Of a stretch of DNA of 64,000 nucleotides, positions 49,701 to 58,798 are shown piece by piece (positions within the stretch are counted from its first letter, which is position 1; the number at the start of each line of letters is the position of its first letter). The position numbers and the translations under genes were made by a program. Under the pieces are notes generated by a model. It was not told the DNA's origin. It did not search any database and saw nothing but the letters and a program-made list of their open reading frames with translations. The stretch covers positions 1 through 64,000 of the forward strand of contig CAZNCQ010000005.1 in the NCBI GenBank assembly GCA_964571275.1. Direction: 5' to 3'. The stretch is from DASRQZ01 sp964571275. Its GTDB lineage: Bacteria > Myxococcota_A > Polyangia > Fen-1088.

Positions 49701-50312
49701 TCAGTCGCGTAGCCCCGCCGGCCACGCGTCCAGGGCCTGGGCCTGACGCAACGGCAACGGCGATGCCGGCGCAGCCGGTCGTTCGCGCAAGGGGAGCTGC
49801 CACCAGCCGACGTCGCGCCAGGCGCCGTGCTTCCAACCGACGGCCGGGTAGACGCCGACGGGGCGGAAACCGAGCGCCTCGTGCAGCCCGACGCTGCCGG
49901 CGTTCGGCAAGGTGATGCCGGCGTGGGCGACGTAGAATCCCTGCAGCCGCAGCAGATCCAGCAGCACGCCATAGAGCGCGCGACCCACGCCGCGCCGGTG
50001 GTGATCGGAGCGGATGTACACGGTCACGTCGACCGACCACTGATAGGCGGCGCGTTCGCGGTGACGGGCGGCATACGCGTAGCCGACCAGATCGCCGTGC
50101 GGCCCAGCGCACACCAGCCAGGGCGCAACCGCGAGCACCGATTCGATTCGCCGCGCCATCTCGGCCCCGTCGGGCGGTTCGATCTCGAACGACGTGGCGG
50201 CGTCCGTCACCGACGGCCGGTAGATCGCGGCGACCTGCGCACCGTCGGTCGTGCGCGCCATGCGGATGCGCCGCTCCGGCGCCCAGCCGTCTCCTTTGGA
50301 TGATCTGGCCAT
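49701..50312 (-). CDS. GNAT acetyltransferase, phosphinothricin-type
   Basis: This 203-residue protein has the GNAT fold with the acetyl-CoA loop HHRRGVGRALYGVLLDLLRL. The segments IRMARTTDGAQVAAIYRPSV, TSFEIEPPDGAEMARRIESV and NAGSVGLHEALGFRPVGVYP are close to phosphinothricin/methionine sulfoximine acetyltransferases. It may detoxify small amines or amino-acid analogues; the true substrate is unknown. The ATG at 50312 is used; an in-frame ATG 17 codons later also fits. It is divergent from the large membrane protein gene. Confidence 0.88.
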   Translation of the reverse strand: MARSSKGDGWAPERRIRMARTTDGAQVAAIYRPSVTDAATSFEIEPPDGAEMARRIESVLAVAPWLVCAGPHGDLVGYAYAARHRERAAYQWSVDVTVYIRSDHHRRGVGRALYGVLLDLLRLQGFYVAHAGITLPNAGSVGLHEALGFRPVGVYPAVGWKHGAWRDVGWWQLPLRERPAAPASPLPLRQAQALDAWPAGLRD

Positions 50313-50458
50313 GACCTTGCCCCTTCGATGGGAAGAGGCTAGCCAACGCGCGCCCGTCGTTCAATTCGATGGGTTCGACCAGCCGGGTGCCTTGAAAATC
50401 GAGCAAGGGCGGCTCGCGCGCCGTGCTGCGCAATTTTCAGGTGTGGTAGAAAATCCGT

Positions 50459-52702
50459 GTGACGGGGTCCCCCCACGGCTCCCTGGCGACCTCGTTTCGA
50501 CGGCGCGGCTTTTGGGCCTATGCGTCCGCTGCGGTCGCGGCCGTGGTGCTGGGCGTGCTGGCCTTGCGGCTCTGGCGCGCCGATCTGCGCGTGCCGTTCC
50601 AGTATCACGGCGATGTCCTGGCGTTCGCGCTGTGGGTCAAGTCGGTGGTCGACAACGGCTGGTACTTGAACACCCCGCAGGTGGGCGCTCCCGGCGTGCT
50701 GACCATGCACGACTTTCCGATCGCCGAGACGTTCCACCTGCTGGTCTTCAAGGTGATGTCCTGGTTCAGCGGCGATTGGGCGCTGCTGTTCAATCTCTAT
50801 TTTCTGCTGGGATTTCCGCTGATCACGCTCTCGGCGCTCGCGGTCTTCCGGCACTTTGGCGTCAGGTTCCGCCCGGCGTTGGCGGGCAGCCTGCTGTTTG
50901 CTTTCCTGCCGAGCCGCCTGATCAAAGGCGAGACCCACTACTTCCTCGACATCTTTTACCAGGTGCCGCTCGCGATCCTCGTGCTGCTCTGGGTCTGCGG
51001 CGACGAGCCACCCCTGGTTCGCGACGGCGGCTCCTCTCCATGGTTCGGCCTGGAATTTCGCCGCGGACGCACGCGCGCCGCGGTCCTCATCTGCGCGCTG
51101 ACATCGGCGACCGGCGTCTACTACGCGTTCTTCGCGGGCGTGCTGCTGGTGCTCGGCGGCGCGTGGGCATCGCTCGAGCGCCGCACGGCGCGTAACCTGC
51201 TCTCTGGCGTGTTGCTGTCCACCGTCATCGTGGCAGGGCTCGCTCTGCAGTCGTTGCCCATCGTCGCGTATCACCGGAAGCACGGGCCCAACCCGGAGGT
51301 CTCGACGCGCGAGCACGTCGAGTCGGAGATCTACGCCCTCCGCATCGCGCAGCTGCTGCTGCCGGTGGCGGGACATCGTGTGCCCGTGCTGCAGCGCCTG
51401 AAGGACGACTACGATCGATCCGCGCCGTTCCGCGGAGAGAGCTCGTCCACCAGCCTCGGGATCGTGGCCAGCGCGGGCTTCCTTTGCTTGCTGGCGCTCG
51501 TCCTTCTGCGCGCGCGCCGCGATCCGGTCGGCAGCGACGTCTTGCGCCGGCTCGCGGTCCTCAACTTTCTCGCCGTGCTGGTGGCGACGACGGGAGGATT
51601 CGGCTCGCTGTTCGCGCTGCTGGTGACGCCGCAGATCCGCGGTTACAGCCGCATGCACGTCTTCATCGCATTCTTCTCGCTGTTCGCGGTCGTGCTGCTC
51701 GTCGACGAGCTGGCTAGCCGGCGACGGCTGCTCGGCTGGCTCCTGCCGCTCGCTCTGGTGCTGCTCGGCCTGTTCGACCAGGTCACGCCGCTCGCGGTGC
51801 GGCCGTACCAGCACGTGAAGGAGGAATACGAGCGGGACGCCGCGTTCGTGCGGCGGATCGAAGGCACGGTGCCCGCGGGCTCGATGATCTTCGAGCTTCC
51901 CTACATGCCCTTCCCCGAGGCCGGGCCGCAACCCGGACAGCGGCGCGCCGACTACGATGTGTTGCGGCCGAGCTTTCATTCGCGCACGTTGCGCTGGAGC
52001 TATCCCACGATGCTGGGCCGCTGGGAGGACGCGTGGGTCAAGGACACCGCCGCGCAGCCCCCGGACAAGTTGATCGCGCGGCTCGCGGACGCGGGCTTCG
52101 GCGGGATCTTCATCGACCGATTGGTCTACGCCGACAACGGGGCCGCCATCGAAGCGGCGCTCACGAAAGAGCTCGGTGCTGCACCGTTCCTCACCCCCGA
52201 GCGGTCATTGCTGTTCTTCGATCTGTCCGCGTACGCAAAGCGCGCCCACGCCGAGCTCACGGCCGCGGAGCTCGAGCGCCGGCGCGATCTCGCGCTGCAC
52301 CCGGTGCTCGTCCGCTGGCTGGGCGGCTGCTATCGACCGGAACACGGCCCGGACGGCGCCTTCCGCTGGTGTGCCGAGGACGCCAGCCTGGCGATCGGAA
52401 ACGACGCGCGGGTCGCTCAGTCCGTCGTGGTGCACTTCAAGGCTTTCGCGGCGATACCTCCGGCCACGCTGACGATCGCGAGCGATCTCGCGCCGGAGAC
52501 GCTCCGGCTCGAGGGATCCGGCGCGTCGTTCACGCGGACGTTGTCGATCGCTCCCGGCCGTCACGTGTTCGGGTTCCATTGCGATGGCGCGCCTGACCGC
52601 CCGTTCAGCGACGCGAGAAAGCTCGTCTGGCGCGCCCAGGGGTTCGGGCTCGATGAGGCCCCGCCGCCCTCGTTGCCGGCGCCGCCGGCTTCGACTCCCT
52701 AA
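50459..52702 (+). CDS. Large membrane protein, possible GT-C glycosyltransferase
   Basis: This 747-residue protein has about ten membrane helices in its first 440 residues (for example FWAYASAAVAAVVLGVLALR, WALLFNLYFLLGFPLITLSA) and a periplasmic C-terminal domain of about 300 residues. The first external loop has acidic motifs (YHGDVLAF, LTMHDFPIAETFH) as in GT-C enzymes that use lipid-linked sugars. I do not recognise a specific family. The GTG at 50459 is the chosen start. It converges, with a four-base overlap, on the GT2-methyltransferase gene, and its neighbours are all sugar-related, supporting a role in envelope glycan assembly. Confidence 0.7.
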   Translation: MTGSPHGSLATSFRRRGFWAYASAAVAAVVLGVLALRLWRADLRVPFQYHGDVLAFALWVKSVVDNGWYLNTPQVGAPGVLTMHDFPIAETFHLLVFKVMSWFSGDWALLFNLYFLLGFPLITLSALAVFRHFGVRFRPALAGSLLFAFLPSRLIKGETHYFLDIFYQVPLAILVLLWVCGDEPPLVRDGGSSPWFGLEFRRGRTRAAVLICALTSATGVYYAFFAGVLLVLGGAWASLERRTARNLLSGVLLSTVIVAGLALQSLPIVAYHRKHGPNPEVSTREHVESEIYALRIAQLLLPVAGHRVPVLQRLKDDYDRSAPFRGESSSTSLGIVASAGFLCLLALVLLRARRDPVGSDVLRRLAVLNFLAVLVATTGGFGSLFALLVTPQIRGYSRMHVFIAFFSLFAVVLLVDELASRRRLLGWLLPLALVLLGLFDQVTPLAVRPYQHVKEEYERDAAFVRRIEGTVPAGSMIFELPYMPFPEAGPQPGQRRADYDVLRPSFHSRTLRWSYPTMLGRWEDAWVKDTAAQPPDKLIARLADAGFGGIFIDRLVYADNGAAIEAALTKELGAAPFLTPERSLLFFDLSAYAKRAHAELTAAELERRRDLALHPVLVRWLGGCYRPEHGPDGAFRWCAEDASLAIGNDARVAQSVVVHFKAFAAIPPATLTIASDLAPETLRLEGSGASFTRTLSIAPGRHVFGFHCDGAPDRPFSDARKLVWRAQGFGLDEAPPPSLPAPPASTP

Positions 52703-54027
52703 GCGGACCGCGCGACGGCGACTTCGGCGAGTCGCGGCAAGATCACGACCGCGTTGCGCTGGCCCTCGTCGTGGATCGGCTCGGCGCCGTGTCGCCGCGC
52801 GAGCTCGGTGAGGCTGGCCAGGTCGAACCGCTTCTCGAAGGAGCCGACGCCGGGGTTGGTCAGGCTCGCCGCGAGGCCGCCGACCACCGGGACATCCGAA
52901 AGGTTTCGCACCGGCTCCGAGAGGATGACCGCGCAGCGGGCCGCGCGCCGCATTCTCTCCACGATCTCGTCGGCGTGGTCGCCGAAGTGATAGAGGCTCG
53001 AGCACATGACCACGTAGTCGGCGCTGGGGATCGGATCGGTGATGACGTTGAACCAGCGCGCGTCGACGCCGTGCCGCTGGGCGTGCATGACGAAGTCGCC
53101 GTTGGCGTCGAGGCCGAGGTAGCGGCAGCCGCGCTGGCGCAGGTAGTTGCGGTGCAGGTGCGCGGTTCCGCAACAGAGGTCGACGACGCTCGCGCCGTCT
53201 GGAATGTGCGCGGCGACGGCGGCATACGTGGCCTCGTACTGCGCGCCGTAGAGCGCGCGCATCATCAAATCGTAGCCATACCCGGTCCAGTAGATCGGCG
53301 ACTTCGAGCGTCGCGAGATGCCGATCGTGCCACGGAAACGGTGCAGCTCGCGCAGGTGCGCCCAGGAGTCGCGCCAGAGGTGCACGGTCGACGCCTTGTC
53401 GTGCCGGCGCAAGAAGAGCACGGGCAGCTCCTGGATGCGCAGGTTGCCGAGCGCCGCGCGCGCCATCACTTCGGTGTCCCAGAACCAACCATCCGCGACG
53501 CTGCCGAGCACGACGTTGGCGGTCGTCTCGCGCTTGAAGAACTTGCACCCGGTCTCGGTGTCCTCGACCTCCAGCGACAGCAGCACGTCGCACAGGCGCC
53601 GGTACACCCATGAGGCAGCGGCACGGGGCAGGCCGCCGGTTTGCCGGAGACTGTAGTAGCGCTTGCCGGTGGCGACGTCGGCGCCGCGGCTCAGGATCTC
53701 GTTCACCAGCGACGGGATGTAGAGGGCGTGCACTTCCAGATCGATGTCGACGAACCCGACGACGCGGCCGGTGCTGTCGTTGAAGCCGGTCTTGAAGGCC
53801 GCGCCGCGCCCGCGATTGCTGGCGTGAAAGACGTAGCGGCAGCGCGCGTCGGCGGCGCACAGCCGGCGGATCAAGCGGCGCGTCTCGTCCTGGCTGACGT
53901 CATCGACGAAGACGATCTCCCAGGACCACGGCGTGAGCGTGAGGACGTCGATCACCGCGCGGACGCTGGCCTCGAGGTGCGGGGCCTCGTTGTAGCAGGG
54001 GACGATCAGCGACAGGTCGAGCGTCAT
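52699..54027 (-). CDS. GT2 glycosyltransferase fused to a SAM methyltransferase
   Basis: This 442-residue protein has a family 2 glycosyltransferase domain (about 1-240: LSLIVPCYNEAPHLEASVRA, FVDDVSQDETRRL, FVDIDLEVHALYIPS) of the dolichyl-phosphate-mannose-synthase kind. It is joined to a class I methyltransferase domain (about 270-440: ASVVDLCCGTAHLHRNYL, YLGLDANGDFVMHAQ). Together it could make a lipid-linked sugar and methylate it, or the second domain may act on another product. The two domains are in one frame with no break. It overlaps the aminotransferase gene by four bases (ATGA), the third gene of the operon. Confidence 0.85.
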   Translation of the reverse strand: MTLDLSLIVPCYNEAPHLEASVRAVIDVLTLTPWSWEIVFVDDVSQDETRRLIRRLCAADARCRYVFHASNRGRGAAFKTGFNDSTGRVVGFVDIDLEVHALYIPSLVNEILSRGADVATGKRYYSLRQTGGLPRAAASWVYRRLCDVLLSLEVEDTETGCKFFKRETTANVVLGSVADGWFWDTEVMARAALGNLRIQELPVLFLRRHDKASTVHLWRDSWAHLRELHRFRGTIGISRRSKSPIYWTGYGYDLMMRALYGAQYEATYAAVAAHIPDGASVVDLCCGTAHLHRNYLRQRGCRYLGLDANGDFVMHAQRHGVDARWFNVITDPIPSADYVVMCSSLYHFGDHADEIVERMRRAARCAVILSEPVRNLSDVPVVGGLAASLTNPGVGSFEKRFDLASLTELARRHGAEPIHDEGQRNAVVILPRLAEVAVARSA

Positions 54028-55202
54028 GCGTCGAAGACCTGGCCGAGCGCTCGCACCACGTCGCGCGCGTCCTCGTCGCTCATCCCGCCCGACAGCGGGA
54101 TCGAAAATGTGCGTTCGCCGATCCACTCGGCGTTGGGCAAGCGGCCGGTGCGCGCTCCGAAGGTGTCCCGGTACCACTGATGCTGGTGCACGGGCCGGTA
54201 GTGCACGCCGGTTCCGATGCGCAGATCGTGCAGGCGCATCATCACGTCGTCGCGTTTCAATGCTGTGCGCGTGTCGTCGATCCAGCAGGTGTAGAGGTGC
54301 AGCGCGTGGCGCGTGCCCGCAGCCGGCGGCGCCGGCAAATGGAGCGGCAATCGCGCGAGCTCGCGCTGATAGAGATCCCAGAGCGCGCGCCGCCGGTTCC
54401 AGCGCTCCTCGACGCCGACCAGCTGATGGAGCCCGATCGAGGCCGCGAGATCGGTGAGGTTGTACTTGAACCCCGGCTCGAGCACCTCGTAGTGAACGAA
54501 GCCGCGGTCGCTGAAACGCCGCCACGCATCCGCGCTCATGCCGTGGAGCGCGAGCATCCGGATGCGGTTGGCCGCGCGTTCGTCGCGGGCGACGACCAGT
54601 CCGCCCTCGACGGTGGTCAGGCTCTTGGTGACGTAGAAGCTGAAGCAGCCGAAGCTCCCCATCGTGCCGCAGTGACGCCCGTCGACGGTCGATTCCAGCG
54701 CGTGGGCCGCATCCTCGACGATCGCCAGGCCGTGAGCGGCCGCGAGCTGCGAGAGCGCCTCCATCTCGCAGGGCCGCCCCGCGAAGTGCACCGGCACGAT
54801 CGCGCGCGTACGCGGCGTGATCCGGCGGCGCGCGTCGTCGACGTCGATGTTGCCGGTGCGACGGTCGACGTCGACGAACACCGGTTCGTGGCCCGCGTGA
54901 ACCACCGCGTTCGCCGTGGCGCAGAACGTGAGCGCGGGGACCAGCACCTCCGAGCTGGCGGGGAGATCCAGAACCCGCAGCGCCAGATGCAAGGCCGCGG
55001 TTCCCGAGCTGACCGCGACGACGAAGGGCGCGCCGAGGTAAGCGGCGAGCTTGCCCTCGAGCTCGGCGACGCGCGGCCCGCTGCCCAGCCAGCCCGAATC
55101 CAGGCAGGCGGCGACCTCTTTTCGCTCGGCTGCCCCGATCGACGGCGCGCCGAAGACCAGGTACCGATCACGCCACGCGCGCTCAGCCAACGGTTGCGCC
55201 AT
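54024..55202 (-). CDS. DegT/DnrJ/EryC1-family aminotransferase (sugar-type)
   Basis: This 392-residue PLP enzyme has SGWLGSGPRVAELEGKLAAY, FVVAVSSGTAALHLALRVL, the acid and aromatic of IVEDAAHALEST and the PLP lysine in FSFYVTKSLTTVEGG. Such enzymes aminate nucleotide-bound keto-sugars for surface polysaccharides. It overlaps the methyltransferase gene (20 bases upstream end) and the GT2 fusion gene (four bases), confirming an operon. The ATG at 55202 fits the family start. The sugar made is unknown. Confidence 0.9.
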   Translation of the reverse strand: MAQPLAERAWRDRYLVFGAPSIGAAERKEVAACLDSGWLGSGPRVAELEGKLAAYLGAPFVVAVSSGTAALHLALRVLDLPASSEVLVPALTFCATANAVVHAGHEPVFVDVDRRTGNIDVDDARRRITPRTRAIVPVHFAGRPCEMEALSQLAAAHGLAIVEDAAHALESTVDGRHCGTMGSFGCFSFYVTKSLTTVEGGLVVARDERAANRIRMLALHGMSADAWRRFSDRGFVHYEVLEPGFKYNLTDLAASIGLHQLVGVEERWNRRRALWDLYQRELARLPLHLPAPPAAGTRHALHLYTCWIDDTRTALKRDDVMMRLHDLRIGTGVHYRPVHQHQWYRDTFGARTGRLPNAEWIGERTFSIPLSGGMSDEDARDVVRALGQVFDA

Positions 55203-55986
55203 TTCCGCCCGGCGCCCGCTCTGCGATGGCCGCTTCACGTTCTTCTTTGTGCCGCCGCAGCCGGCAAACCAGGCTGGCGCCGGCCGGCAACGGCAGCTGT
55301 TCCTCGCCGACCCAGCGCGCTTCGAGGCCGGTGACGGCGCGCGCGAGGCCGGCAAGCCATTGCGGGCCGGCGTCGAGATTGCTCTGTGCGGCCTGGTCGC
55401 GATTGAGCCAGCGCCGCTTCCAGACCAGCGCCGTCATCGCGGGCAGCACGCTCAGGTTGAAGTAGCTGGCATACAGCACATCCAGATCGGCGGCGCGAGC
55501 GGCGGCGACCAGCCGCCGCCGCGTGTACCGCCGGCGGTGCATGCTGATGACGTCCTCGCCGCTCCACAACCAATCGTAGGCGGGAACGGTCACGACGATC
55601 TGGCCGCTCGGCGCGAGCAGCGAGCGGATCGTGCGCAAGCCGGCGACGTCGTCGTCGAGGTGCTCGAGAACGTCGAGGCAGGTGACGATGTCGAAGCGGC
55701 CGCGCAGCCGCGGCAAATCGCGCGGGAGTAAATGTATGGGATGCTCGGGGGTCGGGCCCGCGAGCTCTCCCGTGATGTCCGCCCCTTCGGCGGCGCCGAA
55801 CTGCGCCAGGAACGGCAAGTCGTAGCCAGACCCGCAACCGTAGTCGAGGAGCGACAATCGCCCGGCGCGCGACGGCAGATCCTCCGTTGCGCGGCGCACC
55901 TGGCGGAGGAACAGGTCGCGGCGCGACGCGTACCACCAATGAGAGCCCTGATGCTCCAGCGTGACGCTATATCCCTCGGCGAGCAT
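55183..55986 (-). CDS. SAM-dependent methyltransferase
   Basis: This 267-residue protein has the class I motif LSLLDYGCGSGYDLPFLAQF, the post-motif FDIVTCLDVLEHLDDDVAGL and IVVTVPAYDWLWSGEDVISM, plus a C-terminal hydrophobic pair of helices (LSVLPAMTALVWKRRW). This methyltransferase type is common in polysaccharide clusters. The ATG at 55986 is preferred over an upstream ATG at 56052 because the family begins near this point (YSVTLEHQGSHWWYASRR). It is the first gene of the operon with the aminotransferase and GT2 fusion genes. The substrate is unknown. Confidence 0.85.
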   Translation of the reverse strand: MLAEGYSVTLEHQGSHWWYASRRDLFLRQVRRATEDLPSRAGRLSLLDYGCGSGYDLPFLAQFGAAEGADITGELAGPTPEHPIHLLPRDLPRLRGRFDIVTCLDVLEHLDDDVAGLRTIRSLLAPSGQIVVTVPAYDWLWSGEDVISMHRRRYTRRRLVAAARAADLDVLYASYFNLSVLPAMTALVWKRRWLNRDQAAQSNLDAGPQWLAGLARAVTGLEARWVGEEQLPLPAGASLVCRLRRHKEEREAAIAERAPGGNGATVG

Positions 55987-56092
55987 ACTCGGGCCGGCGG
56001 CGGGGCGCGCGAACCAGCACCATCGGTGCCACGTTTGCGGTCCCGACGTCAATGGGTTCCGAGCTTTCCCGTTAACGACGCAGCGCGACCGG

Positions 56093-57256
56093 TCAGGGCT
56101 CGATGTAACGCCAGAGCCCCTGATCCCACATCAGGCCCACGAAGACGTTGCGCGTGCCGTCGCTGGTCACGACGACGCCGTTGGGGCCGATGACCAGCTC
56201 GGCCGGAACGCTCGCCGTCGACCAGGTGGCGCCGGGTTGCGGCGCGATCTCGAATTGCGTGCCGAGATCGCAGCTCGCGCAGGCCCACGCGTACATCGCG
56301 TAGACGTTCTTCGAAGTTCCCCAGACGACGGCTTCCGGCCACTGTCCGCTGTCGGCGCGCGACCACGTGGCGCCGAGATCGGTGCTGCGGTAGACGCCCT
56401 GTCCGTCGGGGCCGTTCGAGCCGGCGGCGAACAGCGTCGAGCCGTTCTGGTAGATCTGCGCGTTGCCGTGCGCGTGCTGCAGGCCGGCGAGCCCGGTCGG
56501 GATGGTCCAGCTGGCGCCGCCGTCCCGGGTCATGATCGCGCTCGCGCCGTTCTGCGCGATCGCGAACCAGGTCCGCCGCGTCGACGCAGCGTCGCCGGTG
56601 TCGACGAAGAACGGAAACCAGGAGATGCCGCCCGCCGGAAAGCCGGTTCCGTCGACCGCGTGCCAGCTCGCGCCCGCGTCGGTCGATTCGTAGACACCGT
56701 CGGCCTCGTGCAGGCCGCTGATCAGGTGCGTGCCGTCGCCGGGATCGACCTTCAACGAATACAGGCTCACCGAGAGCGGCGTTTGCGCGAACGTCATCCC
56801 GCCGTCGACGGATTTGTAAATGGTGTTGTAGCCCGCGGCCCAGATCGTGGCCGGCGTCGTTCCCGCCACCGCGATCACCGCTCCGCGCGGGACGTCGGGC
56901 AGCGTGTCGTTGATGCGCGTCCAGGTGTAGCCGTAGTCGGACGATTTCCAGAGGCCCGCGCTGCTGCCGCCGACGTAGAGATCGCTCGGCCGCGTCGGAT
57001 CGGCGGCGATGCTGCCGGGACCGAACACGTTGGCCGTGGGACGCAGGACCGACGCCGGCATGTCAGCGGGCGTGACGTTGACCCAGACCCCGGGCGCGCA
57101 CGTCCCCGCGGCGACGCAGGGATCGGGCGGAAGCGGGCCGACGTCGCGACTGCCGCTTCCATCGCTGGGCCCCGCGCCGGAGTTCTTCGAGGCGCCGCAA
57201 GCGATCAGCAAGCACTGCGCGACGGCGAGAGAGCACACGCGGCCGAGTCGTGACAT
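56093..57256 (-). CDS. Lipoprotein with BNR/Ycf48-like beta-propeller
   Basis: This 387-residue protein has a lipoprotein signal (VAQCLLIAC, Cys about 20) and a propeller with repeated motifs of the BNR/sialidase-like kind: GLWKSSDYGYTWTRIND, TIYKSVDGGMTFAQTP, GVYESTDAGASWHAVD, GVYRSTDLGATWSRAD. These S/T-x-D-x-G-x-T-W turns are hallmarks of such propellers and lie about 50 residues apart. The domain usually binds proteins or glycans, and the sialidase active residues are not evident, so a binding role is more likely. It stands alone, 106 bases downstream of the methyltransferase start. Confidence 0.85.
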   Translation of the reverse strand: MSRLGRVCSLAVAQCLLIACGASKNSGAGPSDGSGSRDVGPLPPDPCVAAGTCAPGVWVNVTPADMPASVLRPTANVFGPGSIAADPTRPSDLYVGGSSAGLWKSSDYGYTWTRINDTLPDVPRGAVIAVAGTTPATIWAAGYNTIYKSVDGGMTFAQTPLSVSLYSLKVDPGDGTHLISGLHEADGVYESTDAGASWHAVDGTGFPAGGISWFPFFVDTGDAASTRRTWFAIAQNGASAIMTRDGGASWTIPTGLAGLQHAHGNAQIYQNGSTLFAAGSNGPDGQGVYRSTDLGATWSRADSGQWPEAVVWGTSKNVYAMYAWACASCDLGTQFEIAPQPGATWSTASVPAELVIGPNGVVVTSDGTRNVFVGLMWDQGLWRYIEP

Positions 57257-57348
57257 CCCGTCGATCGTATCGGCGCCGGCTCGCTCCCAGGGGAAAAAAC
57301 GTACGGCGGCGCAAGCGCGACGTGTCGGTGCAGGTGGTGGCGCGTGCC

Positions 57349-57723
57349 TCAGAGGGTCCAGGGCGGGCTGAAGCGCTCGCCGCCGGGAAGCACCGCCTGG
57401 CCGCCGACCGGAACCACCGCCAGCGCCGTGAACGGCTCCGCGTTCGGGTTCGAGAGCGAGAACATCTCGCCGGCGGGGACCACGAGCGCGTCGCCGGCCG
57501 CGACCACCTGAGCGCGCCCGTCGAGCTCGATGCGCGCCGCGCCCGACAGCCCCACGAAGATCTCTTCGCGAGAGATCGCGTGCGGCGTCGCCGGCGTGCC
57601 CGGCGCGAGCGTGATCCGCCAGACGCAGGTCTCGGAGGCGCCGCGGCTGGGCGCGGCGAGGCCGACCACGCTGAGCCCGGGGATCTCGAACGCCGGCGCC
57701 GAAGCCGCTTTGATGAGGTGCAT
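57349..57723 (-). CDS. Cupin-domain protein
   Basis: This 124-residue protein is a single cupin: WRITLAPGTPATPHAISREE, with the metal-type His and Glu of motif 1, then DALVVPAGEMFSLSNPNAEP of motif 2, where the usual His is missing and replaced by F-S-L. Members are small binding proteins or enzymes. It is likely cytoplasmic. GGAG precedes the ATG at 57723. The gene is divergent from a MarR regulator gene with a palindrome and a matching minus-strand promoter between them, so MarR control is probable. Confidence 0.82.
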   Translation of the reverse strand: MHLIKAASAPAFEIPGLSVVGLAAPSRGASETCVWRITLAPGTPATPHAISREEIFVGLSGAARIELDGRAQVVAAGDALVVPAGEMFSLSNPNAEPFTALAVVPVGGQAVLPGGERFSPPWTL

Positions 57724-57763
57724 GCAGGTTCTCCTTGTGGACGGGGGAGTGGACGACGCCTTC

Positions 57764-57792
57764 TGTATAATCGCTTCACCTCAGATGATCAA
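57764..57792 (-). promoter_or_regulatory. Probable sigma-70 promoter of the cupin gene
   Basis: Read on the minus strand, TTGATC at 57787-57792 and TATACA at 57764-57769 are spaced by 17 bases and lie about 40 bases before the cupin start. The match to TTGACA/TATAAT is fair rather than perfect, but it stands out in such GC-rich DNA. Confidence 0.45.
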
Positions 57793-57802
57793 CCACGGTT
57801 GA
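57789..57802. promoter_or_regulatory. MarR-type operator palindrome
   Basis: TCAACC and GGTTGA form perfect arms around a two-base centre. The palindrome overlaps the -35 element of the cupin promoter and lies 29 bases before the MarR start, the expected position for a repressor site of this family. Confidence 0.55.
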
Positions 57803-57831
57803 ACAAATGGCAAACCCAATGGCGAAGACCA

Positions 57832-58305
57832 ATGAATGAGCGCGAACACGAACCCGTGGATCTCGGCATCCTGCTCGGCCTCGGCTACCAGACCTTCGTC
57901 GACCTGCTGCGGGCTGACCTGCGAAAGCACGGCTTCGACGACCTGGGCGGCGCCTACGGCTACGTGTTTCGGGTGCTGGCCGACGAGCCGCTGAGCCAGC
58001 GCGAGCTGGCGCGGCGGCTGGGGATCACGGACCAGGGCATGGCCAAGATCATCGCGGAGATGGTCGAACGGCGCTACGTGGAGCGCCATCCCGACAAGAA
58101 CGACAGCCGCGTCAAACGCCTGCTCCTGGGCGCGCGCGGTCAGGCGGCGCTGCGCGCGGCACGGCGCTTTCACACGACGTTCGAAGCCGAGCTGCGCCGC
58201 GACCTCGGCGAGGTGGGCGTCCGCCGCTTGCGTCAGGCGCTCGACCGCATCGCCCTGCGCGGCGGCGACGGCAACGCCGCCCGTTCGCGCCTGCGGCCGA
58301 TGTGA
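57832..58305 (+). CDS. MarR-family transcriptional regulator
   Basis: This 157-residue regulator has the MarR winged helix: LSQRELARRLGITDQGMAKI, VERRYVERHPDKNDSRVKRL and LLLGARGQAALRAARRFHTT, with the wing residues D-K-N-D-S-R. The N-terminal dimer helices surround GYQTFVDLLRADLRKHGF. MarR proteins usually repress nearby genes and are released by small ligands. The ATG at 57832 is selected because the frame upstream is antisense to the cupin gene. It is divergent from the cupin gene and convergent with the four-helix membrane protein gene. Confidence 0.9.
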   Translation: MNEREHEPVDLGILLGLGYQTFVDLLRADLRKHGFDDLGGAYGYVFRVLADEPLSQRELARRLGITDQGMAKIIAEMVERRYVERHPDKNDSRVKRLLLGARGQAALRAARRFHTTFEAELRRDLGEVGVRRLRQALDRIALRGGDGNAARSRLRPM

Positions 58306-58308
58306 CGG

Positions 58309-58323
58309 CGGCGGCGACCGCCG
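58309..58323. terminator. GC-rich hairpin between convergent genes
   Basis: CGGCGG and CCGCCG form a perfect six-pair stem with a three-base loop just after the MarR stop and before the end of the opposite gene. It could end transcription from either side, though there is no T-tract. The next bases repeat GAGCGTC twice. Confidence 0.3.
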
Positions 58324-58343
58324 AGCGTCGAGCGTCGAGCGGA

Positions 58344-58798
58344 TCAGGAGCTCGGGCGCGGCGCGAGCGCCACACGAACGAGCGCGATGATCAGCAGCAG
58401 CGCGCCCGGCGGCACCAGCAGGATGCCCAGCGACGGGTCGCCCTCGCTGTTGAGCACGCCGCCGAGAAAGAAGCCGAGCGGCATCAGCACCGCGCCCCAG
58501 CGGATCAGCGCGAGGGCGCGCGCGCGGATCGCCTCGGGGATGTGCGCCTCGGCGAGCGCGCCCGAGACCAGGCACAACATCCCCAGCAACGTGCCGTGGG
58601 CGTGCGCGAGACGCCACATCTCGCGGCGCATGTCGCTGGCCAGGTAGGCCTGGACCTTGAAGCCGTGCAGCGCCTCCAGCGTCACGCCGAATGGCAGCGC
58701 GATCGCCAGCAGCAGCCACCCCGCGCGCAGGGTCTTGCGGATCGCGGCGTCGCCGGTCTTCGCGGTCGCGGTCGCGGTCGACGTTGCGCTTGCCTTGG

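Noticed and set aside
57764..57772. TATAAT on the plus strand as the MarR promoter
   Set aside because: No acceptable -35 element lies 16-18 bases upstream; the minus-strand reading gives a better-spaced pair.
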